Made by a program: the position numbers and the translations under genes. A stretch of 22,496 nucleotides of DNA, taken from Muribaculaceae bacterium. Lineage in GTDB: Bacteria; Bacteroidota; Bacteroidia; Bacteroidales; Muribaculaceae. The stretch lies in assembly GCA_009775265.1 (NCBI GenBank), contig VSPG01000034.1:1-22496 (forward strand), in the 5' to 3' direction. Below, one piece after another: positions 6,446 to 14,292 of this stretch (position 1 is the first letter of the stretch; each line of letters opens with the position of its first letter). Under the pieces are notes generated by a model that saw only the letters and a program-made list of their open reading frames with translations, searched no databases and was not told the DNA's origin.

Positions 6446-8135
6446 CATAAAACACATATTACGTCCCGACATACTCACGTGGATATTCCCACTGCTACTT
6501 ATTGTCCCTAACATAGCATTGTGCTTCACAGAGCATTACGGAGCGGCACCGTCGCTCGCAAACGCGCTAATGCCTGCCGGCATCTACCTTTTGCTATGCT
6601 CATGCTCCGTCAATATAGGCCGTACGGTTCTGCTCTGCACCCCTTTGAGCATATATGCCGCATTTCAGATAGTGTTGCTTTTCCTATACGGCGAGTCGAT
6701 AATAGCCATTGACATGTTTCTGAACGTGGCCACCACCAATTTCGGCGAGGCCACCGAACTGCTTGCCAACCTCGGCACAGCAATATGCGCGGTGGTAATT
6801 CTTTACCTCCCCCCAATTGTATGGTCAGTAATACTTGTGACAAAGCACGCCCGCGCCTCCCGGCTCGCTATTCGCAAAGCACGGCTATGCGGAGTCGCCA
6901 TTTCGGTTTTAGGGCTTTGCGCCATAGGCATGTCTTATATAGGTTCTGAAGGATATTCTGTACGGCGCGGCATTTTCCCGCTAAACGTGGCCGACAACAC
7001 ATTTCAGGCAATCAACCGCTACCACGCCACAAAAGCCTACCCCGCCACATCGGCTCCGTTCACCTACTCTGCCAGCAGCATACATCCGGATTCAGAACGC
7101 GAGGTGTATGTGCTGATTATCGGAGAAACATGCCGCGCCGACAACTGGCAATTATTGGGATACAGCCGCAACACAACCCCACGACTGTCCGGAAGGAGCG
7201 ACATCGTAGTTTTTCCGCACGTGCTCAGCGAAAGCAACACCACACACAAAAGCGTGCCGCTATTGCTCTCACCCCTGACAGCTGAAAATTTCGGAGATTC
7301 CATTTACATTACAAAGAGCATATTCGAAGCTTTCAACGAAGCCGGCTTCGCTACGGCCTTTCTTTCCAACCAACAGCACAACGGCTCTTTCATAGATTTT
7401 TTCAGCCGCCAGGCGTCACACTGCAGATTTATAGCCGACGAGCCTATGCGCAATCGCTACGACGCAGCCCTTTTGCCTATGCTGCAAGAATTCATAGCAT
7501 CATCGAACTCCGAAAAATGTTTTATCGTCCTGCACACCTACGGCTCGCATTTCAACTATCGCGAACGCTACCCGGAAAACTTCAGGCAGTTCCTCCCGGA
7601 CGACAGCGACAATGCATCGCGCCACAATCGCGAAAAACTTATCAACGCCTATGACAATTCAATTGTCGCCACAGATGCATTAATCGACGAGACCATAACC
7701 ACTCTGGAACAGCTGCCCGACAGCGTGTCGGCAGCAATGCTGTTCGTGCCCGACCACGGCGAAGACATTTTCGACGACGGGCGCGACCGATTCCTCCACG
7801 CATCACCCTCTCCCACCTATTGGCAGATACACGTCCCCATGGTATTGTGGACATCACCGGCTCACCGCACCGCACACCCAGGGCTGCATGATGCCGCACA
7901 AGCCAATTCCCATAAAAACATATCTTCAAGCCGTAGCGTATTTGACACAATGCTGTCGATAGCAGGAATAAATTCTCCCTATGCAAGGCCGTTCCGCGCC
8001 GTCACCGACAGCAACTTCAAAGAAGATCCGCGTGTATATCTTAACGACTACAATGAAGGCATAGCGCTTGGCCGCGCAGGACTCCATCGCGAAGACTTTG
8101 ACATGCTCGAAAGAAAGAATATATCGATCCGATGA
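6432..8135 (+). CDS. Phosphoethanolamine transferase (EptA-like, alkaline phosphatase/sulfatase superfamily)
   Basis: This 567-residue inner-membrane enzyme has a periplasmic catalytic domain. It would move phosphoethanolamine from phosphatidylethanolamine to lipid A or another envelope glycan. Five hydrophobic segments lie near 15-33, 44-60, 64-86, 114-136 and 152-170. The catalytic domain contains IIGETCRADN at 229-238 (metal-binding E232) and SNTTHKSVP at 268-276, where T270 or T271 is the likely nucleophile. HTYGSH lies at 368-373, PDHGE at 440-444, and FLHASP follows. An in-frame ATG at 6390 exists, but 6432 leads directly into the first membrane segment and gives a smaller overlap (14 nt) with the upstream barrel gene. 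The substrate, and any link to cationic peptide resistance, are inferred from the family. Confidence 0.88.
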   Translation: MKLSDIKHILRPDILTWIFPLLLIVPNIALCFTEHYGAAPSLANALMPAGIYLLLCSCSVNIGRTVLLCTPLSIYAAFQIVLLFLYGESIIAIDMFLNVATTNFGEATELLANLGTAICAVVILYLPPIVWSVILVTKHARASRLAIRKARLCGVAISVLGLCAIGMSYIGSEGYSVRRGIFPLNVADNTFQAINRYHATKAYPATSAPFTYSASSIHPDSEREVYVLIIGETCRADNWQLLGYSRNTTPRLSGRSDIVVFPHVLSESNTTHKSVPLLLSPLTAENFGDSIYITKSIFEAFNEAGFATAFLSNQQHNGSFIDFFSRQASHCRFIADEPMRNRYDAALLPMLQEFIASSNSEKCFIVLHTYGSHFNYRERYPENFRQFLPDDSDNASRHNREKLINAYDNSIVATDALIDETITTLEQLPDSVSAAMLFVPDHGEDIFDDGRDRFLHASPSPTYWQIHVPMVLWTSPAHRTAHPGLHDAAQANSHKNISSSRSVFDTMLSIAGINSPYARPFRAVTDSNFKEDPRVYLNDYNEGIALGRAGLHREDFDMLERKNISIR

Positions 8136-8164
8136 ATTCCATCCATTCCTAAGACCCCAACGGC

Positions 8165-8197
8165 AACTTTCAAAGGCGACGACGCCGAAAAGTTTTC
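8165..8197 (+). terminator. Possible weak terminator hairpin after the phosphoethanolamine transferase gene
   Basis: GGCG at 8175-8178 pairs with CGCC at 8183-8186 around an ACGA loop. An outer stem AACTTT (8165-8170) pairs with AAAGTT (8189-8194) across an internal loop. Four Ts end the element. It overlaps the first AAAAGTTTTCCAAAA repeat, so either reading may be the functional one. Confidence 0.3.
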
Positions 8198-8202
8198 CAA
8201 AA
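8188..8202 (+). repeat. 15-bp direct repeat, copy 1, upstream of nrdDG
   Basis: AAAAGTTTTCCAAAA occurs here and again, base for base, at 8252-8266. The copies start 64 nt apart, about six helical turns, so both would face the same side of the DNA. This suggests an operator of unknown identity. Confidence 0.5.
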
Positions 8203-8251
8203 TATTTTATACATCATTGCTTTTCAATAATTTCCACCGACGAACCATTTA

Positions 8252-8266
8252 AAAAGTTTTCCAAAA
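8252..8266 (+). repeat. 15-bp direct repeat, copy 2, upstream of nrdDG
   Basis: This is an exact second copy of AAAAGTTTTCCAAAA and ends 34 nt before the -33 element of the nrdDG promoter. A degenerate third copy lacking the CC (AAGTTTTAAAA) lies at 8282-8292. The region from 8136 to 8300 otherwise shows no gene. Confidence 0.5.
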
Positions 8267-8300
8267 ACAAAAATTGTTGATAAGTTTTAAAAGATAACTA

Positions 8301-8330
8301 TTGTCATTTTTTATTTTGTCACTACCTTTG
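8301..8330 (+). promoter_or_regulatory. Promoter of nrdDG
   Basis: TTG at 8301-8303 and TACCTTTG at 8323-8330 are separated by 19 nt. Transcription should start near 8336, giving a leader of about 50 nt before ATG 8385. Confidence 0.75.
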
Positions 8331-8384
8331 TACATCTCTTACCGACATCGGCAGAGAGCACAAATCAGACACAAGACCACAGAC

Positions 8385-10592
8385 ATGATACAGACAGTAG
8401 TTAAACGCGACGGCCGCGTAGTAGGGTTCAACGAAGAAAAAATCAAGGCTGCGATACGCAAGGCCATGCTCACCACCGAACTCGGAGAAGATGAGGCTCT
8501 AATCTGCAAGATTTGCGACCGCATCTCATTCTCGGGCCAAGAGCGAATGACTGTCGAACAAATCCAAGACATGGTGGAACTCGAGCTTATGAACAGCCCG
8601 AGAAAGGAAGTGGCAAAACGCTATATCGCATACCGCGACCAGCGAAGCATAGCGCGTCGGGCCAAAACCCGCGACATGTTCCACGAAATCATAGAAGCGA
8701 AAAACAACGACATCACTCGTGAAAACGCCAATATGAACACGGACTCGCCGGCAGGCATGATGATGAAATTTGCCAGCGAGACCACAAAGCCGTTTGTCGA
8801 CGATTACTTGCTGAGCGCCGAGGCGCGCGATGCCGTACGTTCCGGATATATCCACATCCACGACAAGGACTACTACCCTACAAAAAGTCTGACATGCGTT
8901 CAACACCCTCTCGACCGCATACTTGAATACGGATTCATCGCCGGACATGGCGAAAGCCGTCCGGCCAAACGCATCGAAACCGCCACCATACTTGCATGCG
9001 TGTCGCTCGAAATAGCGCAAAACGAGATGCACGGCGGACAGGCCATTCCGGCGTTCGACTTCTACCTCGCCCCATTCGTCCGCTCCACTTTCATCGAGGA
9101 AGTAAAATATATAGAACAGATGCAAGGCGCGGATTTAAGTCATTTATACAACAAAGAATTTGACGATTACATAACTACTTCGCTTGACGGGCTTTCCGGC
9201 GAAGACCGCATGCTCCACCATGCAATCAACCGCACGGTAAGCAGAGTGCACCAAGCCATGGAAGCCTTCATCCACAACATGAACACCATACACTCCCGCG
9301 GAGGCAACCAGGTGGTGTTCTCGTCCATAAATTATGGCACCGACACAAGCGCCGAAGGACGTTGCATAATACGTGAACTGCTGAACAGCACATACGAAGG
9401 CGTAGGAAACGGCGCCACAGCCATATTCCCCATACAGATATGGAAGAAAAAACGCGGGGTCAGCTATCTGCCGTCCGACCGCAACTACGACCTGTACCAA
9501 TTCGCATGCAAAGTGACGGCACGCCGTTTCTTCCCTAATTTCGTAAACCTCGACGCCTCATTCAACCAGCATGAGAAATGGAATGCCGACGACCCGTTGC
9601 GCTACCGCTACGAAGTGGCCACAATGGGATGCCGAACACGCGTGTTCGAAGACCGCTATGGCGAGAAGACATCCATAGGCCGTGGCAACCTGAGTTTTAC
9701 CACCATAAACATTGTGCGTATTGCCATTGAATGCATGAGCATACGCGACAAACAGGAGCGCATCGAAGCATTCTTCCGACGCCTTGACGGCGTGCTCGAC
9801 ACGGCGGCCCGCCAACTATGCGACCGATTCGAGTTTCAAAAAACAGCACTTGCCAAACAATTCCCGCTCGTCATGAGCAAATTGTGGAACGGAGCCGACG
9901 TACTCGGCCCCGACGACCGTGTGGAAAGCGTAATCAACCACGGCACACTCGGCATAGGATTCATAGGTCTTGCCGAATGCCTTGTGGCGCTTATCGGCCA
10001 TCATCATGGAGAATCCGAAGAAGCCCAGGCTCTCGGCCTGCGCATAGTAAGCCATATGCGCTCTCGGGCAAACGAGTATTCGGAGAAATTCGAACATAAT
10101 TTTTCCGTGCTCGCTACTCCGGCCGAAGGACTTTCCGGAAAATTCACCGCAAAGGACCGCAAATCGTTCGGAATACTTCCGGGCATAACCGACAAAATAT
10201 ATTATACCAACTCCAATCATGTGCCCGTCTACTACCACTGCTCGCCACGCCACAAGGCCGAAGTAGAAGCGCCCTACCACGAGCTCACACGCGGCGGCCA
10301 TATATTCTATGTGGAAATAGACGGCGACGCCACACACAATCCAGAGGCAATATCCGACATCGTAGACCTCATGGACCGCCACAACATCGGATACTGCTCC
10401 GTCAACCACAACCGCAACCGCTGCATGAACTGCGGCCATGAGGATGCCTCAGACAACCCCGAAACATGCCCTAAATGCGGAAGCACGGCAATCGACCGCC
10501 TCCAGCGCATCACAGGCTACCTCGTAGGCACCACTGACCGATGGAACACCGCCAAACTCGCCGAGCTGAACGATAGAATAGTCCACAAATGA
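8385..10592 (+). CDS. nrdD: Anaerobic (class III) ribonucleoside-triphosphate reductase
   Basis: NrdD reduces ribonucleoside triphosphates to dNTPs without oxygen, using a glycyl radical. The 735-residue protein starts with an ATP-cone allosteric domain at about 1-95 (VVKRDGRVVGFNEEKIKAAI). The catalytic ten-stranded barrel follows. At the C-terminus is a zinc site, C680-x2-C683 and C695-x2-C698. Beyond it is the radical loop RITGY, where G711 is the expected radical residue. The open frame extends upstream to 8301, but those codons overlap the promoter and lack homology to the family, so ATG 8385 is chosen. It overlaps nrdG by 4 nt (ATGA). The repeats at 8188-8266 are the best candidates for its regulation. 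Confidence 0.97.
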   Translation: MIQTVVKRDGRVVGFNEEKIKAAIRKAMLTTELGEDEALICKICDRISFSGQERMTVEQIQDMVELELMNSPRKEVAKRYIAYRDQRSIARRAKTRDMFHEIIEAKNNDITRENANMNTDSPAGMMMKFASETTKPFVDDYLLSAEARDAVRSGYIHIHDKDYYPTKSLTCVQHPLDRILEYGFIAGHGESRPAKRIETATILACVSLEIAQNEMHGGQAIPAFDFYLAPFVRSTFIEEVKYIEQMQGADLSHLYNKEFDDYITTSLDGLSGEDRMLHHAINRTVSRVHQAMEAFIHNMNTIHSRGGNQVVFSSINYGTDTSAEGRCIIRELLNSTYEGVGNGATAIFPIQIWKKKRGVSYLPSDRNYDLYQFACKVTARRFFPNFVNLDASFNQHEKWNADDPLRYRYEVATMGCRTRVFEDRYGEKTSIGRGNLSFTTINIVRIAIECMSIRDKQERIEAFFRRLDGVLDTAARQLCDRFEFQKTALAKQFPLVMSKLWNGADVLGPDDRVESVINHGTLGIGFIGLAECLVALIGHHHGESEEAQALGLRIVSHMRSRANEYSEKFEHNFSVLATPAEGLSGKFTAKDRKSFGILPGITDKIYYTNSNHVPVYYHCSPRHKAEVEAPYHELTRGGHIFYVEIDGDATHNPEAISDIVDLMDRHNIGYCSVNHNRNRCMNCGHEDASDNPETCPKCGSTAIDRLQRITGYLVGTTDRWNTAKLAELNDRIVHK

Positions 10593-11080
10593 CCATACGC
10601 GTAGTCCACATCATAGAGGGCACATCTGTCGACGGCCCTGGTCTTCGCACCGCCATATACACCGCAGGATGTGCGCACGCATGCCCGTCGTGCCACAATC
10701 CATCCACTTGGGCATTCGATGCCGGACGCGACTACTCGCCGGCCGAATTGCTCGAGTGCATAAAGCAAAACGGCTTCAATGTCACATTCACAGGCGGCGA
10801 CCCCATGTATCAGGCCAAAGCGCTAATACCTCTTGCCGGAGAAATAAAACGCCTCGGCTACAACTTATGGTGCTACACCGGATTCACATTCGAGCAGCTG
10901 CTCCGGATGACGGAACCAATGGAACTCCTGCAATACATAGACGTACTTGTGGACGGCCCTTACATGGAGGCACTCCGTGACACAGAACTGCGCTTCCGCG
11001 GCTCATCGAACCAACGCATAATCGATGTGCAGCACTCTTTGGCGGCTCACATAGTCGTGGAAGACACACGATATGTTTGA
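10589..11080 (+). CDS. nrdG: Anaerobic ribonucleotide reductase activating protein (radical SAM)
   Basis: This 163-residue radical SAM enzyme generates the glycyl radical on NrdD by cleaving S-adenosylmethionine. The cluster motif CxxxCxxC is present at C28, C32 and C35 (CAHACPSC). EGTSVDGPGLR at 10-20 precedes it, and the SAM-binding FTGGDPM lies near 70-76. Length and gene order are standard for the class. Translation is coupled to nrdD through the ATGA overlap. The 100 nt that follow hold no clear hairpin terminator, only an AT-rich stretch and the hpt promoter. Confidence 0.96.
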   Translation: MTIRVVHIIEGTSVDGPGLRTAIYTAGCAHACPSCHNPSTWAFDAGRDYSPAELLECIKQNGFNVTFTGGDPMYQAKALIPLAGEIKRLGYNLWCYTGFTFEQLLRMTEPMELLQYIDVLVDGPYMEALRDTELRFRGSSNQRIIDVQHSLAAHIVVEDTRYV

Positions 11081-11124
11081 GTTAAACAGATTTTATTGTT
11101 TCCTTTGATAAAATTTGCATACAA

Positions 11125-11158
11125 TTGCCAATATTTTAAAAAATTTGGCGTACCTTTG
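11125..11158 (+). promoter_or_regulatory. Promoter of hpt-adk
   Basis: TACCTTTG at 11151-11158 is an exact -7 match. TTG at 11125-11127 lies 23 nt upstream, at the long end of the usual range. The ATG at 11181 is 22 nt after the box and is preceded by AAGG. Confidence 0.68.
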
Positions 11159-11180
11159 CACCAAATTTTACAAATCAAGG

Positions 11181-11732
11181 ATGAAAGAAGTGACATACGA
11201 GGGCCATACCTTCGTGCCCTACATCTCCAGAGAATCCATTGACGCCCGCATTCAAGAGTTGGGTAAAGAAATAGTGCGCGATTACGCGGAAAAAGCGCCC
11301 CTGTTCATATGTGTATTGAACGGGGCGTTTCCTTTTGCCAGCGACCTGTTCCGTGCATCGGAAGGCATTGACGCGCAGATTACATTTATCCGCCTGAAAA
11401 GCTATGCAGGCATGGGTTCCACAGGTACAATCAAAGAAGTGATAGGTCTGCAGGAAGACGTGTCCGGACGCAACATAATCGTAGTCGAGGACATTGTCGA
11501 CACCGGCCACACAATCGCCCACCTGCTGCGCGGCCTCAAAGAAAAGGGTGCTGCCGACATCAAGGTGGCCACTCTGCTCTTTAAGCCGGAAGCACTTGAA
11601 GAACCTGACATCAACCCCGACTATGTCGGTTTCCGCATCCCCAAAAAATTCATCATAGGTTTCGGACTCGATCTCAACGAACGCGCCCGCGACCTCAACG
11701 ACATCTACGTGCTGAAAACACAGTGCGACTGA
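11181..11732 (+). CDS. hpt: Hypoxanthine (guanine) phosphoribosyltransferase
   Basis: Hpt salvages hypoxanthine and guanine, joining them to PRPP to give IMP and GMP in the cytoplasm. The 183-residue protein has the PRPP-binding signature VVEDIVDTGHTI at 101-112. CVLNGAFPFASDL at 44-56 and the flexible-loop segment LKSYAGMGSTG at 72-82 are also present, as is GFGLDLNERARDL near the C-terminus. An upstream in-frame start at 11115 is rejected because it would precede the promoter. Nine nucleotides separate hpt from adk, consistent with a nucleotide-salvage operon. Confidence 0.95.
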   Translation: MKEVTYEGHTFVPYISRESIDARIQELGKEIVRDYAEKAPLFICVLNGAFPFASDLFRASEGIDAQITFIRLKSYAGMGSTGTIKEVIGLQEDVSGRNIIVVEDIVDTGHTIAHLLRGLKEKGAADIKVATLLFKPEALEEPDINPDYVGFRIPKKFIIGFGLDLNERARDLNDIYVLKTQCD

Positions 11733-11741
11733 CACGATAAC

Positions 11742-12320
11742 ATGCTTAATGTTGTAATCTTCGGTGCCCCCGGCAGCGGCAAGGGCACACAAAGCGAGCG
11801 CATAATAAAAGAATACGGACTTCACCACATATCGACCGGAGAAGTATTGCGCGACCATATAGCCCGAGGAACGGAACTCGGCAAAATAGTCGACGGCTAT
11901 ATTTCACGCGGACAGCTCATTCCTGACGACCTGATGGTGCGCGTTCTCGCTTCCGTGCTTGACGATAATCCGGAAAAAACCTCAAAAGGCGTCATCTTCG
12001 ACGGCTTCCCACGCACTATTCCGCAGGCGGAATCCCTTAAAAAGATGCTTGCAGAGCGTGGTTCTGAAGTTCACGCCGTGATAGGGCTGGAAGTGCCGGA
12101 AGAAGAACTGATACGCCGCATGTTGCAGCGTGGCAAAGAAACAGGCCGGGCCGACGACAACATCGACACCATTACAAAACGCCTGAAAGTATACCACGAA
12201 CAGACGGCCCCCTTACGCGAATATTATAAGCAGGAAGGAAATTACCTCCCTGTAGAAGGCAGTGGCGACGTAGACCGCATTTTTTTCGACATAAAGACGC
12301 GTATCAACGAACGGACATAA
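11742..12320 (+). CDS. adk: Adenylate kinase
   Basis: Adk interconverts AMP, ATP and ADP. The 192-residue protein carries the P-loop GAPGSGKGT at 8-16. HISTGEVLRDHIARGTELG follows (AMP binding), then the signature FDGFPRTIPQAE near 86-97 and the lid arginines in GRADDN. It is a short-lid form with no zinc-binding insert, as in many bacteria and in mitochondrial AK1-type enzymes. It follows hpt by 9 nt and is closed by a strong terminator at 12343. Confidence 0.97.
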   Translation: MLNVVIFGAPGSGKGTQSERIIKEYGLHHISTGEVLRDHIARGTELGKIVDGYISRGQLIPDDLMVRVLASVLDDNPEKTSKGVIFDGFPRTIPQAESLKKMLAERGSEVHAVIGLEVPEEELIRRMLQRGKETGRADDNIDTITKRLKVYHEQTAPLREYYKQEGNYLPVEGSGDVDRIFFDIKTRINERT

Positions 12321-12342
12321 TGAAATTTAAGTAAAAACATTA

Positions 12343-12380
12343 AAAACGCTGCAATATTGATGATTTTGCAGCGTTTTTTT
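12343..12380 (+). terminator. Rho-independent terminator of hpt-adk
   Basis: AAAACGCTGCAA at 12343-12354 pairs with TTGCAGCGTTTT at 12366-12377 (12 bp, 11-nt loop), and the run of Ts continues to 12381. The last Ts double as the TTTG -33 element of the next promoter. Confidence 0.85.
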
Positions 12381-12410
12381 TGAGTTTTATAGGAAATACG
12401 CATACCTTTG
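12379..12410 (+). promoter_or_regulatory. Promoter of the broken secreted-protein gene
   Basis: TTTG at 12379-12382 and TACCTTTG at 12403-12410 are 20 nt apart. The ATG at 12444 follows after 33 nt. The promoter looks fully intact although the gene is disrupted. Confidence 0.7.
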
Positions 12411-12443
12411 CACATAACTCTATAAATAATCAATCTTGTCTAC

Positions 12444-14169
12444 ATGAAACAAACTCTACTCACAGGCCTATTAGCTACTGCCGCTTTAAACATGGGGATG
12501 GTCTCTGCTTGACCTGGCATATGCAACTCCGACAGTCCTTGAGAAAAAGAGCCTCGATGTGACACAATTTGCCGGCAAAAAAACTAAATTCGCATTCCGC
12601 TATGTAGGCTCCGACGGAAACACAATGTTTATAGATGCAATTGGCGTAGGCTATCCCGAGCTTGAAGACATTTCCTACACCAACCCCTTTGAAACACTCT
12701 ATTGGGGATTCGACCGCACATGGAGCATGGGATGCATGATGGGAAGCTTCGCACAATATCCCGTATACGGCCCCATCACGTGGACCAACAACATGACCAT
12801 TGACAATGCATCCTATCATTGGGAATATTGCGACCCGGCCACAGCTGAGCTAACCACTTCCGACGAAGCTGAAGAACTCACGGCAACCTACATACCCGAC
12901 TATACCAGCGACGCCAGCAAACGCAACAACTTCTTCACACCGCCAACCCTCTACGCCTCTGCTCCCAACAGTTCCACAGGCAGCTATGCCGCTCCATACC
13001 ATTACTTCCAGGCAGGTGGCAAATTTGAGTACAAATTCGACGACGGGTCCGAAATCGAAGGCGGCCTCCTTCCGTTTGACTTCAATCAATCAGGACTGAC
13101 ATTCGTTTCGTATGACGATGCAGCCATCGGCGACCCTACAATTCCGCTTTTTGGCCATAATTCCAACACAAACAAGTACTGGCTCAACTACTCTCTCAAC
13201 GGCAACGAACAGAATCCGAGCGACGACGTACAGCTCTATGGCATAGCAAACATGATTTTCCCGCCTTCCGCTCCGCTTGTAGTGAACGGAGTCACCGTAA
13301 ATGCATGGGGCAAGGTCGACAATGACGCAGAATTCACCATCTCCATATATGCGTTCGACGAAACGATGGCATTCGACTATGATCTTCTCACCCTGCTTGG
13401 CTCTGCAACCATCAAAGGAAAAGACATACTGAAGGAATACTCCGCAGGCGATAGCAACGGCTACCTGTGCCTGCCCTTCGACTTCTCATCTCCCGTAGTA
13501 ATTGAAAAATCTGACGCTACTCCCTGCTATTTCGTGTCTCTGACAGGATTTAATTCAGACAAAGTGGAGTATTTCGCCCCGTTGCAGTCGCAGGTAGACC
13601 ACCCCGACTACATATGCCATGGTTATTTGATGAAACGTATCGACCTGAGCAGCCACACCGGCCGTCCGGTATATGATTCCTTCATCCCCCTGACCTATCG
13701 TGATGCCGACGACAACTACCACGACATGTGCAGCGCCTTCTCTTTCGGTCTTAACGCCGAATATCCGTGGCTTACGACAGAAACTGAGAAAATCGAGCTT
13801 CCAGGCGACGGCACTCCTGTGAAAGTAGCCCTTGGCAGCTACTACGACGGCAGCAAGCTTTCCGTAGAAGTGCCGGCAGGCGTCACCGCTTCTGTGAAAG
13901 GACGCTACGACAATTGCGAACTCACCCTCAGCCACAACGCTGCAGAAGTCATCGCTGAAGGCGATGTTGTCGTAAAAGCTCCCGGAGTAAGAGTCAGCAT
14001 ACCTCTCACACAATCGGCCGGCATATCTGATATCACCGTAAGCGAAAATGCCGAAATAACCGGAGTCTACGACCTCAGCGGACGACGCATCAACAAAGCA
14101 GATGCAAAATCAGGCATATATGTAGTCAAATACTCTGACGGAAGCGTACGTAAAGTTGCTGTAAAATAA
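12444..14169 (+). pseudogene. Disrupted secreted protein: signal peptide cut off from an adhesin-like body with a T9SS-type C-terminus
   Basis: ATG 12444 encodes a clear 22-residue signal peptide (start MKQTLLTGLLATAALN, end GMVSA) and then reads TGA at 12510-12512. The body lies in the next frame, open from 12490 to the stop at 14167-14169. It has no ATG at its beginning. The first possible start is a GTG at 12559, which would give a protein without a signal peptide. The body begins DLAYATPTVLEKKSLDV, then FAGKKTKFAFRYVGSDGN and MFIDAIGVG. This looks like the last third of a cleaved-adhesin/choice-of-anchor-J jelly roll, so the front of that domain appears deleted. The C-terminus (ITGVYDLSGRRINK...GIYVVKYSDGSVRKVAVK) resembles a type IX secretion sorting domain. 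Removing one T at 12509-12510 would restore the frame but not the lost part of the domain. It is flanked by terminators on both sides and is thus monocistronic. Confidence 0.75.
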
Positions 14170-14190
14170 TACATACAATAGCTTTCTAAT

Positions 14191-14228
14191 AAAGCGCCCC
14201 ATGGCCCTATGGCTGCGGGGCGCTTTTT
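14191..14228 (+). terminator. Rho-independent terminator after the secreted-protein pseudogene
   Basis: AAAGCGCCCC at 14191-14200 pairs with GGGGCGCTTT at 14217-14226 (10 bp, mostly GC, 16-nt loop), followed by Ts. Confidence 0.85.
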
Positions 14229-14238
14229 CATCGCCGTA

Positions 14239-14269
14239 TTGCACGGGTAGGAAATCTTTCGTAACTTTG
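14239..14269 (+). promoter_or_regulatory. Promoter of the class A PBP gene
   Basis: TTG at 14239-14241 and TAACTTTG at 14262-14269 are 20 nt apart. The ATG at 14293 follows 23 nt after the box. Confidence 0.72.
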
Positions 14270-14292
14270 CCAAATAATAGCCTCATCGAAAC

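Noticed and set aside
8136..8384. NrdR boxes upstream of nrdD
   Set aside because: No palindrome resembling the ACACwATATwGTGT-type consensus was found. The repeats present are A/T-rich direct repeats.
12559..14169. GTG at 12559 as the true start of an intact 536-residue gene
   Set aside because: It would begin inside a beta-sandwich domain and lack a signal peptide, although the protein has a secretion tail. An intact promoter and signal peptide lie just upstream in another frame.
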